From: Calothrix sp. PCC 7103
Lineage (GTDB): Bacteria; Cyanobacteriota; Cyanobacteriia; Cyanobacteriales; Nostocaceae
Reading direction: 5' to 3'
DNA: 64,000 nucleotides
Assembly (NCBI RefSeq): GCF_000331305.1
Contig: NZ_KB217478.1
Span: forward strand, 5,491,595-5,555,594
Below the pieces are notes generated by a model. That model was not told the DNA's origin. It searched no databases and worked only from the letters and a program-made list of their open reading frames with translations. A program made the translations under genes and the position numbers. Positions 32,144 to 41,909 of the stretch are shown here, one piece after another; position 1 is the first letter of the stretch, and each line of letters starts with the position of its first letter.

Positions 32144-32605
32144 ATGGAAACTCAAGAACAGCCACAATATATTAATCCTGATATTACTCCTGAAACAAAT
32201 CCTACCACCGTAAATGGTGTAGGAACAGTTGAAGTTCCTGTAAAAGATGAATTGCCAAAATTGCCACCAGCATCAATGTCAACTACATCTACTCAATTAC
32301 AGCAAATTAGTGATAAAATAGCAGTCTTTCTTGCGCGCTTACCCGATTATATCGGTAACTTCTTCAACGACTACAAGCAGCAAATTACCACTGTAGCACT
32401 AATATTAGCAGCAATTATTTCAGTCAAGCTCGTATTCGCAGTACTCGATGCAGTTAATGACATTCCCTTGTTTGCAACCTTATTTGAGTTAGTTGGTATC
32501 GGTTACGCAACTTGGTTTGTTTCCCGTTATCTGCTCAAAGCTTCTACACGTCAGGAATTATTATCTGAAATTAACAATTTCAAAAACCAAATTTCCGGTA
32601 CATAA
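32144..32605 (+). CDS. CAAD/CURT1-domain membrane protein
   Basis: 153 residues. The first 55 are polar and acidic with Pro and Thr. Then comes an amphipathic helix (LQQISDKIAVFLARLPDYIG), two transmembrane helices (TVALILAAIISVKLVFAVL at about 84-104 and LFELVGIGYATWFVSRYLL at 110-130) and a terminal amphipathic helix (TRQELLSEINNFKNQI). This is the CAAD/CURT1 layout; the CURT1/CurT proteins bend thylakoid membranes and shape thylakoid biogenesis sites in cyanobacteria. Length fits CurT, but CAAD paralogues exist, so the exact orthologue is not settled. Confidence 0.82.
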   Translation: METQEQPQYINPDITPETNPTTVNGVGTVEVPVKDELPKLPPASMSTTSTQLQQISDKIAVFLARLPDYIGNFFNDYKQQITTVALILAAIISVKLVFAVLDAVNDIPLFATLFELVGIGYATWFVSRYLLKASTRQELLSEINNFKNQISGT

Positions 32606-32647
32606 GTATAAATTGCTTCGATAACAATTTACGTAAAGAAACATAAT

Positions 32648-32697
32648 GTAGAGACGTGTTGACGCAGTGTCCCGCTCTTAAATAATCACGTCTCTAC
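32648..32697. repeat. GTAGAGACG palindrome with expanded loop
   Basis: GTAGAGACGTG (32648-32658) and CACGTCTCTAC (32687-32697) enclose 28 bases. It is a variant of the 28-bp palindrome family with extra sequence at the centre, and lies about 40 bp after the CURT1-like gene. Confidence 0.75.
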
Positions 32698-32854
32698 GTT
32701 TTCTTTTACATTTTATATTTTATATACCTTTTGGTTGATAACTTTAACCAAAAGCATGAATATAATTCCCCTCTCAAGATAGTGTATTTTACGCTACGAA
32801 AACTTTACTCTAGTTTTATACATAAAAAATTTGTATCAATCAGGAGAGGTTACG

Positions 32855-33256
32855 ATGGGTAACGCTAATCAAGGCATTGATTCGCACGACCGTGCAGAAA
32901 GAGACCAATATGATAGAGGTATTATCCCAGCAGAAACAGCAGCCCGCAAAGAACGTGAAGGTACACTCTACAAAACAAAACCAACTGAAGAACGTGAAGC
33001 TGCTGCACTTACTGATGACCAAACTGAATCAGATAGTATTCGGACAACAGATGGTTATACAGTAGACAATGAAGGTTTATTAAATAACTATGCAGTTGAA
33101 CCAGAAATGTACTACGAAACACCTGGTGACGCACGTGAAGTAATTGAACAAGATAAAGAGGCACGTCTTGAAGAATTGGCGGCAGTCAAAGACCATAGCG
33201 AAGGTGAATTAACTATGGATGATGATAAGCGTGGTAGAGGTACTGGCGCCGTTTAG
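32855..33256 (+). CDS. Acidic hydrophilic protein, probably disordered
   Basis: 133 residues, rich in Glu, Asp, Arg, Gly and Thr, with no hydrophobic core; it should be largely disordered, like many stress-induced hydrophilins. AGGAGAGG stands 7 bases before the ATG at 32855, which decides the start against an upstream TTG. Visible local pattern: RAERDQYDRGIIPAETAARK, EREGTLYK, EAREVIEQD-like stretches. It is the last gene of the stress cluster and ends with one GGCGCC. Function unknown. Confidence 0.7.
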   Translation: MGNANQGIDSHDRAERDQYDRGIIPAETAARKEREGTLYKTKPTEEREAAALTDDQTESDSIRTTDGYTVDNEGLLNNYAVEPEMYYETPGDAREVIEQDKEARLEELAAVKDHSEGELTMDDDKRGRGTGAV

Positions 33257-33280
33257 TTAGATACGCAAAATTTAATACAT

Positions 33281-33309
33281 CTTGTGGGACAGGCATCCCT
33301 GCCTGTCCT
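33281..33309. repeat. CTTGTGGGACAGGCATCC palindrome copy
   Basis: CTTGTGGGACAGGCATCCCT followed by GCCTGTCC, with TATCTTTTTG after it. The dyad plus T-run makes it a plausible terminator for the hydrophilic-protein gene. Confidence 0.75.
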
Positions 33310-33334
33310 ATCTTTTTGTAAGAAAAATGTTGAA

Positions 33335-34903
33335 TCACCCACCCACAACAAACGGCGATATCTCATACTTATTCCACTGTCGCTGATGCCATTCTGTAAT
33401 CATAGGACGCACTACAAATTTAGGCGTTTCTCCTGCTAAAACATCTATACGTAAACAAGAATACGGGCGCCGTTTTTGCGAAGCTTGCCCGTTGCGACCA
33501 ACAAACAAGCGCGAACTAGCAACTAAGCGCTGGTGACCGTCAAATGTTTCCATCAAATCATTACCTTCTGGACGCTGACGACGCAAGCTAAAACCACTAC
33601 CCCCACAAACTATCCAGTTAATACCCGAATCACCGTATCCTGTATCTTGGGTTTGTAAATATTCTAAACAATGGGCGTGACCATTTAATACTAAATCAAC
33701 AATAGGACGGTCTTTCCTTAATGAATTTACTTGAACTGCTACTTTATTAAATACTTCACGTAACCGCTTACGAACAGCTAAAGTTTGTGCTTGCTGCCAC
33801 TTTGTTGCCTCGGTTACATAAGGTGGATGGTGAAAAAATACTACTCTGCCCCTAACTTCTTTATTTTGCCAAGACTCAACTAACTTGGAAGCAAACCATT
33901 CGAGTTGTTCGGTATCAGTCACACTTCGATGTTTTGGCGCCAGTTGCTTTTCAATATCAAAAGCCATTTCATCTATTTGTGTAAGTCGTCCATGCAAATC
34001 ATCAAGTTCTTCAGCTTCGTTTACATTATTAGGGTCAAGCTGAGATATTCTAGCGACAATTTGCTCTTTTTGCTGTTCTAACTCTTGAAGATGCTGTTCA
34101 AGGTCTTGACGTTGTATCACACCTTCACTTGTTTTTGGTATTGGTAACGGGTCGTTGAATGTATTAGAATCAAGAGCAAAAAAATCTATATTGCCGTAGC
34201 GAAACGTATAATAACGGTTAGGTAAACGAGTAAATTTACCTGGTTCATACCTCAAACAATAACCACTATCTGTTTTCGTGTCGTAGTGGTTATCAAGGTG
34301 CTGTATTAATTGTTCTTCAGATTTAAAAGCTTTGAGATAATCTATAAATGCTTTCGCATATGCATCACCAGCCCTAGAACCATGCCAACCAACATCTAAG
34401 TCAAGCTTTGATTTAAGTAAACGCCGAATTGGCATTGTCCCTAAAGATACAATACTCCAAAATATAGGCAAATCATAATAATCGTGGTTTCCAGGAACAG
34501 GAAGTATTGGCAGCTTAAAAGTCATTTTGTCGTAAGCAATATTTTTATAATGCTCGGTACCGACAAGAAACTCACGATAAGGTTGAATAAAGTTTTGCTG
34601 GTAGTATTCGCTTGACCCAACCAGATATATAACATCACCTGTATGGAGCATAAACCGACATTCGTCATGGTGAGGAAGCATCAATTCAGCGACTTGACGC
34701 TGCGGGTTGTGCGAAGTGTGCGAACCAGAACCACTATCACCGACTACGAGAAACGAGAATTCCTGTTCCGAAGCCTTCCCATCATCGAATACAAACAAAG
34801 TTTGGTCAATATTTTTATTAACCAATAACGGGTCTTGCCAGCGTACCCGTTGATTCATTCTACGAATTTTTTCGGCAATTCCAACTTCAGAGGCTAGTTT
34901 CAT
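33335..34903 (-). CDS. Metallophosphoesterase
   Basis: 522-residue calcineurin-like phosphoesterase with the five blocks in order: VGDSGSG (about 52-58), HTGDVIY (about 92-98), PGNHDYYD (about 145-152), VVFFHHPPY and NGHAHCLEY. Between blocks 3 and 4 lies an insert of about 200 residues with a Glu/Gln-rich coiled coil (about 268-305). No signal peptide. The substrate is unknown; the long insert sets it apart from short calcineurin-like enzymes. It precedes the lipid kinase's convergent neighbourhood on the same strand and contains two GGCGCC. Confidence 0.88.
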   Translation of the reverse strand: MKLASEVGIAEKIRRMNQRVRWQDPLLVNKNIDQTLFVFDDGKASEQEFSFLVVGDSGSGSHTSHNPQRQVAELMLPHHDECRFMLHTGDVIYLVGSSEYYQQNFIQPYREFLVGTEHYKNIAYDKMTFKLPILPVPGNHDYYDLPIFWSIVSLGTMPIRRLLKSKLDLDVGWHGSRAGDAYAKAFIDYLKAFKSEEQLIQHLDNHYDTKTDSGYCLRYEPGKFTRLPNRYYTFRYGNIDFFALDSNTFNDPLPIPKTSEGVIQRQDLEQHLQELEQQKEQIVARISQLDPNNVNEAEELDDLHGRLTQIDEMAFDIEKQLAPKHRSVTDTEQLEWFASKLVESWQNKEVRGRVVFFHHPPYVTEATKWQQAQTLAVRKRLREVFNKVAVQVNSLRKDRPIVDLVLNGHAHCLEYLQTQDTGYGDSGINWIVCGGSGFSLRRQRPEGNDLMETFDGHQRLVASSRLFVGRNGQASQKRRPYSCLRIDVLAGETPKFVVRPMITEWHQRQWNKYEISPFVVGG

Positions 34904-34977
34904 AATTTCAAGGAGCTATATGAAAGAAAATGGGTTAAATGCACGAACCTCGCATAAAATTCCCCATCAATATTTTC

Positions 34978-35934
34978 CTACTTTTCCTCAACTACCAAAT
35001 TTGGTAATCCTTCAAGTTTTTCCATCGGTTCTGGCTCATCGACGGTAGGAACAAAAATTTGTATAGCTTTAGGAAGACACTTAACCTCAACAGGTCCAGC
35101 TTCCATAACTTCCCCATCAATCACTACTTTTTGAGGAGGATTTGTTGTGATTTTAAATTGCTTTGCGCGCATATAACCTACATCATCGCGTTCGGCACCA
35201 TTTCCAGAAGATGCACTTTGAAATAAATGAATAGCTGTTGCAATAGCGGCGGCTTTCGTAGCGGGCGCCACAATCGTCATATCAAGTAAGCCATCATCAA
35301 CAATTATACCACCACTACCTTGAGCAAGTACAGATGTTGGGGGTGCAGCGTTAGCAACGGTGACTGCTGATGCTGTTGTTTTAACTATTTTATCCTCGGT
35401 TTCTATTTCAACGTCAAAGCTTTCTAACCCCCGCAACTCCTTTAACCCTGCGAGTATATATGCCATTACACCCAAACGATTTTTAGATTCCCGGTCAGCA
35501 GCTTCAACTGCGTCAGCCTCAAACCCAATACCTGCTAGCAACATCATTGGGCGCCCATTACAATCAGCTGCATCAATTGTCCGCGTTAATCCTTGTAAAA
35601 TAACTTCGCAGGCGCCTGGAATTGTATCAGGAATTCCCAATGCATTGGCAAAAGCATTTGCAGTACCGCGCGATATTATACCAAATTTAATATCAGTACC
35701 AATAACAGCTTCAGCAGCATCACTAAGCGTCCCATCTCCTCCAGACGCAATAATTGCTTCAACTCCACGCTTTACCGCTTTTGCTGCAAGTTCGCCGGCA
35801 CCGACTTCTTTTGTAGTTAATTGAATATCAAGATTGATTTCAGGTTCTAAAATAGAACGAATCTGTGCTAGTTCAGACTCTGGGTTTCCTTGACCCGCAA
35901 CCGGGTTAAATATAAGACAAGCTGAACGGCTCAT
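34978..35934 (-). CDS. YegS/BmrU-type diacylglycerol/lipid kinase
   Basis: 318 residues. Lipid kinase of the DAGK_cat family: N-terminal IFNPVAGQGNP (8-18), ATP-binding GGDGTLSDAA (about 65-74), and ISRGTANAFANALGIP with the GTxND-like site. The C-terminal beta domain contains the VVIDGE motif. It phosphorylates diacylglycerol or sphingosine-like lipids at the membrane. The stretch of about 10 extra residues at the end is unremarkable. It is divergent from hemC with a 420-bp gap. Confidence 0.9.
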   Translation of the reverse strand: MSRSACLIFNPVAGQGNPESELAQIRSILEPEINLDIQLTTKEVGAGELAAKAVKRGVEAIIASGGDGTLSDAAEAVIGTDIKFGIISRGTANAFANALGIPDTIPGACEVILQGLTRTIDAADCNGRPMMLLAGIGFEADAVEAADRESKNRLGVMAYILAGLKELRGLESFDVEIETEDKIVKTTASAVTVANAAPPTSVLAQGSGGIIVDDGLLDMTIVAPATKAAAIATAIHLFQSASSGNGAERDDVGYMRAKQFKITTNPPQKVVIDGEVMEAGPVEVKCLPKAIQIFVPTVDEPEPMEKLEGLPNLVVEEK

Positions 35935-36354
35935 AGGATACTTTAAAAATATAATTACTTGTTAAATATAAAAACATTATTTACCTATATAGAGCATTCA
36001 GTCTTCCTTCTGGCGATAGGTTTTAGTAGGTTGGGTGGAGCAACGTAACCCAACGTAGAATCTTAGTTAACTTTTGTGAATATTGGTTAAGTGCATAATA
36101 CCCTGCTTCTGCTCTAGCTATTATTAGCCCAAATGTTTACATAGCAAGCTTATCAGCCAATTTACATCAAATATATATGTTTACAATGTATAGATATATA
36201 AACCAATATGCTTGATTCTTTAACGTTACTTCGTAAAGATATATTAAAAAGTCAAAAATAAACTTGCCTCAAATCCACAAGGCATAGCCCAAATGGGGCA
36301 TTCACTGCGGTAGTCTAGATAAGTATTTAGTCTCCTGTTTTGATAAACCGCTTT
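35935..36354. other. Divergent intergenic region upstream of hemC
   Basis: Holds promoters for the lipid kinase and hemC. Only structure noted: a GTTGGGT/ACCCAAC hairpin at 36030-36054, a sequence type common between cyanobacterial genes. AT-rich remainder shows nothing. Confidence 0.5.
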
Positions 36355-37326
36355 ATGACATCTGTTGTTTCCAGTCCCCAACGTACAATTCGCATTGGTT
36401 CTCGTAAAAGTCAACTAGCCCTGGTGCAAACGTACTGGGTACAAGAACAACTCCAGAAGAGCTTTCCAGAAATAAAGTTTGAAGTTCACACAATGGCAAC
36501 TCAAGGAGACAAAATTCTTGATGTGGCTTTAGCAAAAATTGGTGACAAAGGACTTTTTACGAAAGAACTCGAACTGGGGATGATAAATAAGGAGATTGAC
36601 TTTGCAGTTCATTCGCTCAAAGATTTGCCAACTCGTTTACCCGAAGGTTTAGCGCTAGCAGCAATTACCGAGCGAGAAAATCCTGCTGATGCTTTGGTTG
36701 TTCACGAAAAGTATAAAGATAAACAAATTGAGACACTACCAGAAGGCGCCATAATTGGTTCTTCATCGCTACGACGGTTAGCACAATTGCGCCATCATTT
36801 CCCGCACTTAGAATTTAAAGACGTGCGTGGTAATTTGAATACTCGTTTAGCAAAATTAGACGCAGGTGAGTACGACGCGCTAATTTTGGCTGTAGCGGGT
36901 TTAGAGCGCTTAGGAATGGGTGACCGTGTACACCAAGTATTACCCAAAGAAATATCACTTCACGCAGTTGGTCAAGGTGCATTAGGTATCGAGTGTCGAG
37001 CAGACGATACTGATTTAATATCGATGCTCAAAGCAATCGAACATCCGAAAACAAGAGACCGTTGTCTTGCCGAACGTGCGTTTTTACGTGATTTAGAAGG
37101 TGGTTGTCAAGTTCCTATAGGTGTAAACACTGAAATAGCTGGTGACAGACTTACCCTTTCTGGAATTGTCGCCAGCGTTGATGGTCAAAGATTTGTAAAA
37201 GATAGCGTTTCCGGTGCAGCCGAAGATGCCGAAAAATTAGGAACACAATTAGCAGACCTTTTACGTAGTCAAGGCGCCCAACCAATTCTCGAAGAAATCT
37301 TCCAAACCGTTCAACGTGGATCATAA
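36355..37326 (+). CDS. hemC: Porphobilinogen deaminase (hydroxymethylbilane synthase)
   Basis: Joins four porphobilinogens into hydroxymethylbilane in tetrapyrrole synthesis for chlorophyll, haem, bilins and cobalamin. Seen: [13 protein letters not shown] near the start, [21 protein letters not shown] (active-site Arg residues), the [10 protein letters not shown] motif, and the dipyrromethane-cofactor Cys in GGCQVPIG. Length 323 from the ATG at 36355; a TTG five codons upstream in frame is less likely. Family assignment is certain. Confidence 0.96.
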   Translation: MTSVVSSPQRTIRIGSRKSQLALVQTYWVQEQLQKSFPEIKFEVHTMATQGDKILDVALAKIGDKGLFTKELELGMINKEIDFAVHSLKDLPTRLPEGLALAAITERENPADALVVHEKYKDKQIETLPEGAIIGSSSLRRLAQLRHHFPHLEFKDVRGNLNTRLAKLDAGEYDALILAVAGLERLGMGDRVHQVLPKEISLHAVGQGALGIECRADDTDLISMLKAIEHPKTRDRCLAERAFLRDLEGGCQVPIGVNTEIAGDRLTLSGIVASVDGQRFVKDSVSGAAEDAEKLGTQLADLLRSQGAQPILEEIFQTVQRGS

Positions 37327-37337
37327 TCAGTGCGCTC

Positions 37338-37512
37338 GTAGAAAGTGCTGAGTGCTGAGTAGAGTTAGGAGTTATGAGTTATGAGGCGCAAAGTTAAAAG
37401 TTAAGATTAAAAATTAAAACGACTCACTAAGCACTTAGAACTTTTTACTCACTCAACACTTAGCACTCAGAACTTTTTACTCACTCAGCACGACTCACTC
37501 AGCACTCATTAC
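37338..37512. repeat. Long heptamer-repeat block between hemC and glgA
   Basis: AGTGCTGAGTGCTGAGTAGAG at the left is matched by several complementary ACTCACTCAGCACGACTCAC copies at the right, with ACTTAGCACTCAGAAC and ACTCAACACTTAGCAC between. The spacer is almost entirely made of this repeat and can fold into long hairpins. Confidence 0.75.
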
Positions 37513-37523
37513 TTAAAAAAAAG

Positions 37524-38975
37524 ATGCGGATTTTATTTGTAGCAGCAGAAGCGGCGCCAGTAGCGAAAGTCGGAGGAATGGGCGATGTCGTCGGGGCATT
37601 ACCAAAAATTTTGAGAAAGATGGGGCATGATGTCAGGATATTTTTGCCTTACTACGGCTTTTTACCTGACAAAATGGAAATTCCATCTGAACCTGTTTGG
37701 AAAGGATACGCCATGTTTCAAGACTTTCATGTTTATGAAAGTGTGTTACCTGGTACTGATGTTCCGTTATATTTATTTGGACATCCAGCTTTTGACCCTC
37801 GTCGTGTTTATGCGGGTGAAGATGAAGCTTGGCGGTTTACTTTCTTTTCTAATGGCGCCGCAGAATTTTGTTGGAACTATTGGAAACCCGAAATTGTCCA
37901 CTGTCACGATTGGCATACAGGCATGATACCCGTGTGGATGCACCAATCACCAGATATTAGTACTGTATTTACAATTCATAACCTAGCTTATCAAGGACCG
38001 TGGCGTGGTTACTTAGAGAAAGTAACTTGGTGTCCGTGGTACATGCAAGGACATAACGTTATGGCGGCAGCAGTGCAATTTGCAGATAGAGTAAATACTG
38101 TATCTCCAACTTATGCCGAGCAAATAAAAACAGCAGCTTACGGCGAAAAGATAGAAGGATTATTATCATTCATAAGCGGCAGATTATCTGGTATTTTAAA
38201 CGGTATAGATACTGAAGTATTTGACCCCAAAACAGATAAATATATACCTGAAAACTTTACTCCCGAAACTTTAGAAAAGCGCAACAAAAATAAAGTCGCA
38301 TTGCAAGAAGAAGTTGGCTTAGAAGTTAACAAGAATGCCTTTTTGATTGGCATGGTAACACGCCTAGTCGAGCAAAAAGGAATAGATATAGTATTACAAA
38401 TACTAGAAAAACTATTGTCGTATACTGACTCGCAATTAGTACTATTAGGAACAGGCGATAGAAATTATGAAAGCCAAATGTGGCAAATGGCATCGCGTTT
38501 TCCAGGACGGGTAGCCACCTACTTACTCTACAACGATGCATTAGCACGACGTATTTATGCAGGTAGCGATGGATTTTTGATGCCAAGCCGCTTTGAACCC
38601 TGCGGTATCAGTCAAATGATGGCATTACGCTACGGTTCGATTCCTATTGTGCGTCGTACAGGAGGACTAGTAGACACAGTACAACATCATGAGCCAATGA
38701 ATCAAACTGGCACGGGTTACTGTTTCGACCGCTACGAACCCTTAGATTTATATACTTGTTTAATACGTGCATGGGAAGGTTTCCGCTACAAACCCCAATG
38801 GCAAACATTACAGCAACGCGCAATGCAGCAAGACTTTAGTTGGTATCAATCAGCAAAGCAATACGTTAAACTGTACCGCTCAATACTAGGTTTACCCGAA
38901 GAAGAAGAAACTATAGAACAGCAAACACAGCAAGAAAAAGTAAAACAACAAAAACCAGTAGCCACGCGCAGCTAG
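37524..38975 (+). CDS. glgA: Glycogen synthase (ADP-glucose)
   Basis: GT5 glycosyltransferase that extends glycogen chains from ADP-glucose. Seen: [13 protein letters not shown] (16-28), ADP-glucose binding; [23 protein letters not shown]; the C-domain [18 protein letters not shown] with the catalytic Glu and [10 protein letters not shown]. 483 residues is normal for the cyanobacterial GlgA with the KxGGMGDV loop. The last 25 residues are a Gln/Glu-rich tail ([18 protein letters not shown]) and dispensable-looking. It supplies the store that the fbp-tal-zwf-opcA operon would draw on in the dark. Confidence 0.95.
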   Translation: MRILFVAAEAAPVAKVGGMGDVVGALPKILRKMGHDVRIFLPYYGFLPDKMEIPSEPVWKGYAMFQDFHVYESVLPGTDVPLYLFGHPAFDPRRVYAGEDEAWRFTFFSNGAAEFCWNYWKPEIVHCHDWHTGMIPVWMHQSPDISTVFTIHNLAYQGPWRGYLEKVTWCPWYMQGHNVMAAAVQFADRVNTVSPTYAEQIKTAAYGEKIEGLLSFISGRLSGILNGIDTEVFDPKTDKYIPENFTPETLEKRNKNKVALQEEVGLEVNKNAFLIGMVTRLVEQKGIDIVLQILEKLLSYTDSQLVLLGTGDRNYESQMWQMASRFPGRVATYLLYNDALARRIYAGSDGFLMPSRFEPCGISQMMALRYGSIPIVRRTGGLVDTVQHHEPMNQTGTGYCFDRYEPLDLYTCLIRAWEGFRYKPQWQTLQQRAMQQDFSWYQSAKQYVKLYRSILGLPEEEETIEQQTQQEKVKQQKPVATRS

Positions 38976-39001
38976 TAAATACAAAAGTACCCAACTCTTG
39001 T

Positions 39002-39026
39002 GGAGCGGGCTTTCTATGCCCGCTCC
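39002..39026 (+). terminator. Hairpin terminator-like repeat after glgA
   Basis: GGAGCGGGC (39002-39010) pairs with GCCCGCTCC (39018-39026), 7-base loop. The same sequence, GCGGGCTTTCTATGCCCGC, is at about 50858-50882 in front of wecB's end, so it is a dispersed repeat that also can terminate. Confidence 0.75.
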
Positions 39027-39418
39027 ATATAATATTAGACAAAGAAAATTGAAAAAGGCGCCATAAAAAAATTTCTTCAAGCTGTTATTTCAGAGTGTTT
39101 TGTGGGAAGCCTAAATCCAGCAAGGGATTAAATCAATTGCTTACCACAGTAAACACATATCGAGAAGGAAATCATGCCTAAGCCAAGTTTTTCCGGTGGT
39201 CGCAGCCTAAACCAAGTGGTTATCCATCACGCATCAAATTATCGAAGACAAACATAACAGGCGCCCTACTTGCTCTTCCCAGCTTGGAGGTGGTACAGAA
39301 TTTATAATCAGCTTGCCCACCTTACCTTTACAAAGTGCGAAACAGTAAGTATCTATATATAGTCAATCTAGTATCACCTTTATAGTTCCAGTTTACATAG
39401 TCAAATATAGACAGACTA
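39027..39418. other. Gene-free stretch, right flank of the TnpB element
   Basis: Holds a 27-codon frame at 39174-39257 starting MPKPSFSGGRSLNQVVIHHA with GAAGGA 5 bases before its ATG, not recognised. From about 39300 to 39418 it should contain the right end and omega-RNA region of the TnpB element, since that RNA is encoded at and beyond the 3' end of tnpB; ATAGTCAA motifs occur near 39360 and 39400. Confidence 0.4.
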
Positions 39419-40732
39419 CTACACCTGGGTTTGAGCAGCACCTTTTTTATCATCGACACGATAGAACAAAGGTGTTATTCGCCTTGGATGTACTACCAGA
39501 CACCCCCTATTCCTCTCTACAATTTCTTGCAAGCAATAAAACGAGTTTGGAATTACTTTTCGCCCAATATTGAATGCGGCGTTCACGTCCGCATGGATTT
39601 TAAAACCATCTTTACTTACATAAAATGCACGGGTAATTCTCTTGCCTGAGAATTGATGTTTTATCTTGTTGTTTGGGTCATATGTTGGGATGCTGTCCCA
39701 ATCAATTAGTGAGCTTTTGCTGGTATAGCTTTCTTCACCGACCTTGACGATAATACCAACTCTTTCTAGTTTATAAGTTAGTATTTCAAGAAAACGAGCG
39801 TGAGGGATAGCAGTAAAGGCTTGGTTATTACGACTTCCGATATTTAAATTTGTTTTCCATTGTTCATTTTTACCTATGGCAACCTCTGTAACTCCATTTT
39901 TTACCATAGAGTCAACAATCATTGATGTGGCTTGATGTATGTAAGAATCTACAAAATTATTTCGGTTTCTAATTATGTTTTTAATTCTAGTCGAACTGTC
40001 ATCTGGATTGGGCAGAAATCCTTTATAATTAGCAACTTGCTTATTGTAAAATTGATTGACTGACTTTAAAGGCTTGCCATTTATCGCAATTGGCTGTATT
40101 GTCGGGTCATTAAAAACAATCGTTGCTAGATTATCCAAACCCAAGTCAATTGCTGCGACTAGATGAGGATTCAAACTACAAAATAATTCAATTTTTTCAG
40201 GCACTTCATATACTATTTCTATGACAAAGCATCCAACTTTTGGAATGATTCTAACTTCTTTTAATTCCTCAAATTTTAATCCTGGCTTTACAGGAATCTT
40301 TATTGGTGACATTGAGGGGACAATAAATCCTTTCTTAAATTCTCTCTTTCCAATTGCTTGATAATTAAACTTAACTAGGTTGTTATCCTTTTCTATGTAA
40401 CCGGGTAAATTTGGTTTTCCTGTAAACTTTTCTGGTTCTAACTTATAACTTTCTAGAGAGTTATAGTAAGATTGCCACGAATCTGCACTTTGCTTCAAAA
40501 CTAGCTGTGCAACTTTTGCTGGCATCGAAACATAGTTTGAATCACTGTTTAGTCGCGAATCCAATCTTGCTTGAGATTGTGTTCCCCAACCATAAAACAA
40601 ACTTTGCCTTTGTATAAATTGAGCAGTGTTATAAAGCTTGCGAGACGTTGTAGTTATCGCATCACAATAACTGAACCATTCATGTCCAGATTTTACTATG
40701 TGCCTTTCTACGTTTTGCACCCACCCCTCCAA
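39419..40732 (-). mobile_element. tnpB: Stand-alone TnpB (IS200/IS605-type, RNA-guided nuclease), coding region
   Basis: 437-residue TnpB-family protein without a TnpA beside it. RuvC motifs: Asp196 in AIDLGLDNLAT and Asp382 in HADVNAAFNI. At the usual RuvC-II site the sequence is VAIGKNEQWK, with Gly287 where canonical members have Glu; a conserved-looking Glu333/334 in GEESYTSK is 46-47 residues further on. The four-Cys zinc finger is lacking. This matches the TnpB lineage with a moved catalytic glutamate, shared with eukaryotic Fanzor proteins. The element contains no GGCGCC, unlike its surroundings, which supports recent arrival. The N-terminal region (1-180) has the WED/REC-like basic character. 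The protein looks intact. Confidence 0.85.
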
Positions 40733-40901
40733 TTACCTCGATTATCTAAGCCTAATATACCATTATTTGGCTATACACCAATTAATTCATTATTATTTTA
40801 GATTTCGCTTATAGTGGATACCTGCATCATGATGTCTTACTATAATTGACTATATTGGACTATATTTTAAGTAAAGTTTTATCATACTCGTACATTGATT
40901 C
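40733..40901. mobile_element. Probable left end of the TnpB element
   Basis: AT-rich, with TTGACTATATTGGACTATAT near 40845, the inverse of ATAGTCAA motifs on the right side. The exact boundary and target-adjacent motif cannot be fixed without an empty site. Confidence 0.4.
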
Positions 40902-41669
40902 ATGAAAAAAGGCGCCTTACTCCCTATTTATGGCTTGCTTGGATTAATCTTGGCAGTTATAGTAAGTATTAGTACTCCTGCAAAAACGGAAATTATTAAT
41001 TCTACTTCAGGTTTTATTTATCCTGCACAAGGAATATTATCGCGTGGTTTTCGTAAATATCAGCACGAAGGAATTGATATAGCAGGCGCCAGTGGCACAC
41101 CAATTTATGCAGCAGCAAAGGGTAAAATAATAAAAGCAGGTTGGGATGATTGGGGACTAGGTAACGCTATTACAATTCAACATCCAGATGGTCGAGTTAC
41201 TCTCTATGGCCATAATCGGCGCCTTTTAGTAAACCTTGGGCAACAAGTTAATCAAGGTCAAATAATAGCAGAGATGGGGTCTACAGGTAACAGTTCCGGG
41301 CCCCATCTTCATTTTGAAATCCATACTAACAAGCGTACAGCAGTTGACCCCATTGCTTTTCTACCATCACAAAACACAGCAACTGTAAATACAGCGAAGA
41401 TTGCGACATGCAAAGGTACAACATTAATTGCAGGTGAAACCAAAAACGCGCGCGTCAAAGTCTGCCAAGAGAACGGTCAATTGTTCTATATTGGCGAACT
41501 AAAACAAAACCCCAATCAACCAGTTAAATTACCCGCTTGGAGTATTAGCAATTCCAAATACCGCGCAGAAAACGGTAGCTTTTCATACTTAGTTACCCCA
41601 CAAGGAGTTGAAATTTGGCGAAACGGGCGCCGTTTCCGCAACGATATATTTTACACCAATCAAAGTTGA
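40902..41669 (+). CDS. M23 family (LytM) metallopeptidase
   Basis: 255 residues. N-terminal hydrophobic anchor or signal (LLPIYGLLGLILAVIVSIS, about 6-25). LytM domain from about 40: SRGFRKYQHEGIDIAG with the Zn ligands His and Asp, ITIQHPDGRVTLYGHN, and GPHLHFEIH with the HxH pair. All zinc ligands are present, so it should cut peptidoglycan cross-bridges in the envelope. The C-terminal part (about 165-255) is an added domain with two cysteines and no known fold. It starts at the edge of the TnpB element and carries three GGCGCC. Confidence 0.9.
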   Translation: MKKGALLPIYGLLGLILAVIVSISTPAKTEIINSTSGFIYPAQGILSRGFRKYQHEGIDIAGASGTPIYAAAKGKIIKAGWDDWGLGNAITIQHPDGRVTLYGHNRRLLVNLGQQVNQGQIIAEMGSTGNSSGPHLHFEIHTNKRTAVDPIAFLPSQNTATVNTAKIATCKGTTLIAGETKNARVKVCQENGQLFYIGELKQNPNQPVKLPAWSISNSKYRAENGSFSYLVTPQGVEIWRNGRRFRNDIFYTNQS

Positions 41670-41679
41670 TCTCCCCTAG

Positions 41680-41703
41680 TCCCCTGAATTGGCGGGGGAT
41701 TTT
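41680..41703 (+). terminator. Weak intrinsic terminator
   Basis: TCCCC (41680-41684) pairs with GGGGA (41695-41699), followed by TTTT. It lies 11 bp after the M23 gene. Confidence 0.5.
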
Positions 41704-41909
41704 CATCCGGAAGAATGTAACAAATTTTATATTTTCTTAATTTAACTCTCAGTAACAACGTTTTAAGATAAACAGTAACCAAAGATACATCCAAGCAAAT
41801 CGGCTTTCTGAATGAGAAATCAGGAGGAAGCTAAAGCATTTCTAGATTTCTCATGTGTTAGAAACCCTATTTGTGACTTCAAATAACTATTAAAATTAGG
41901 AGATTCAAC

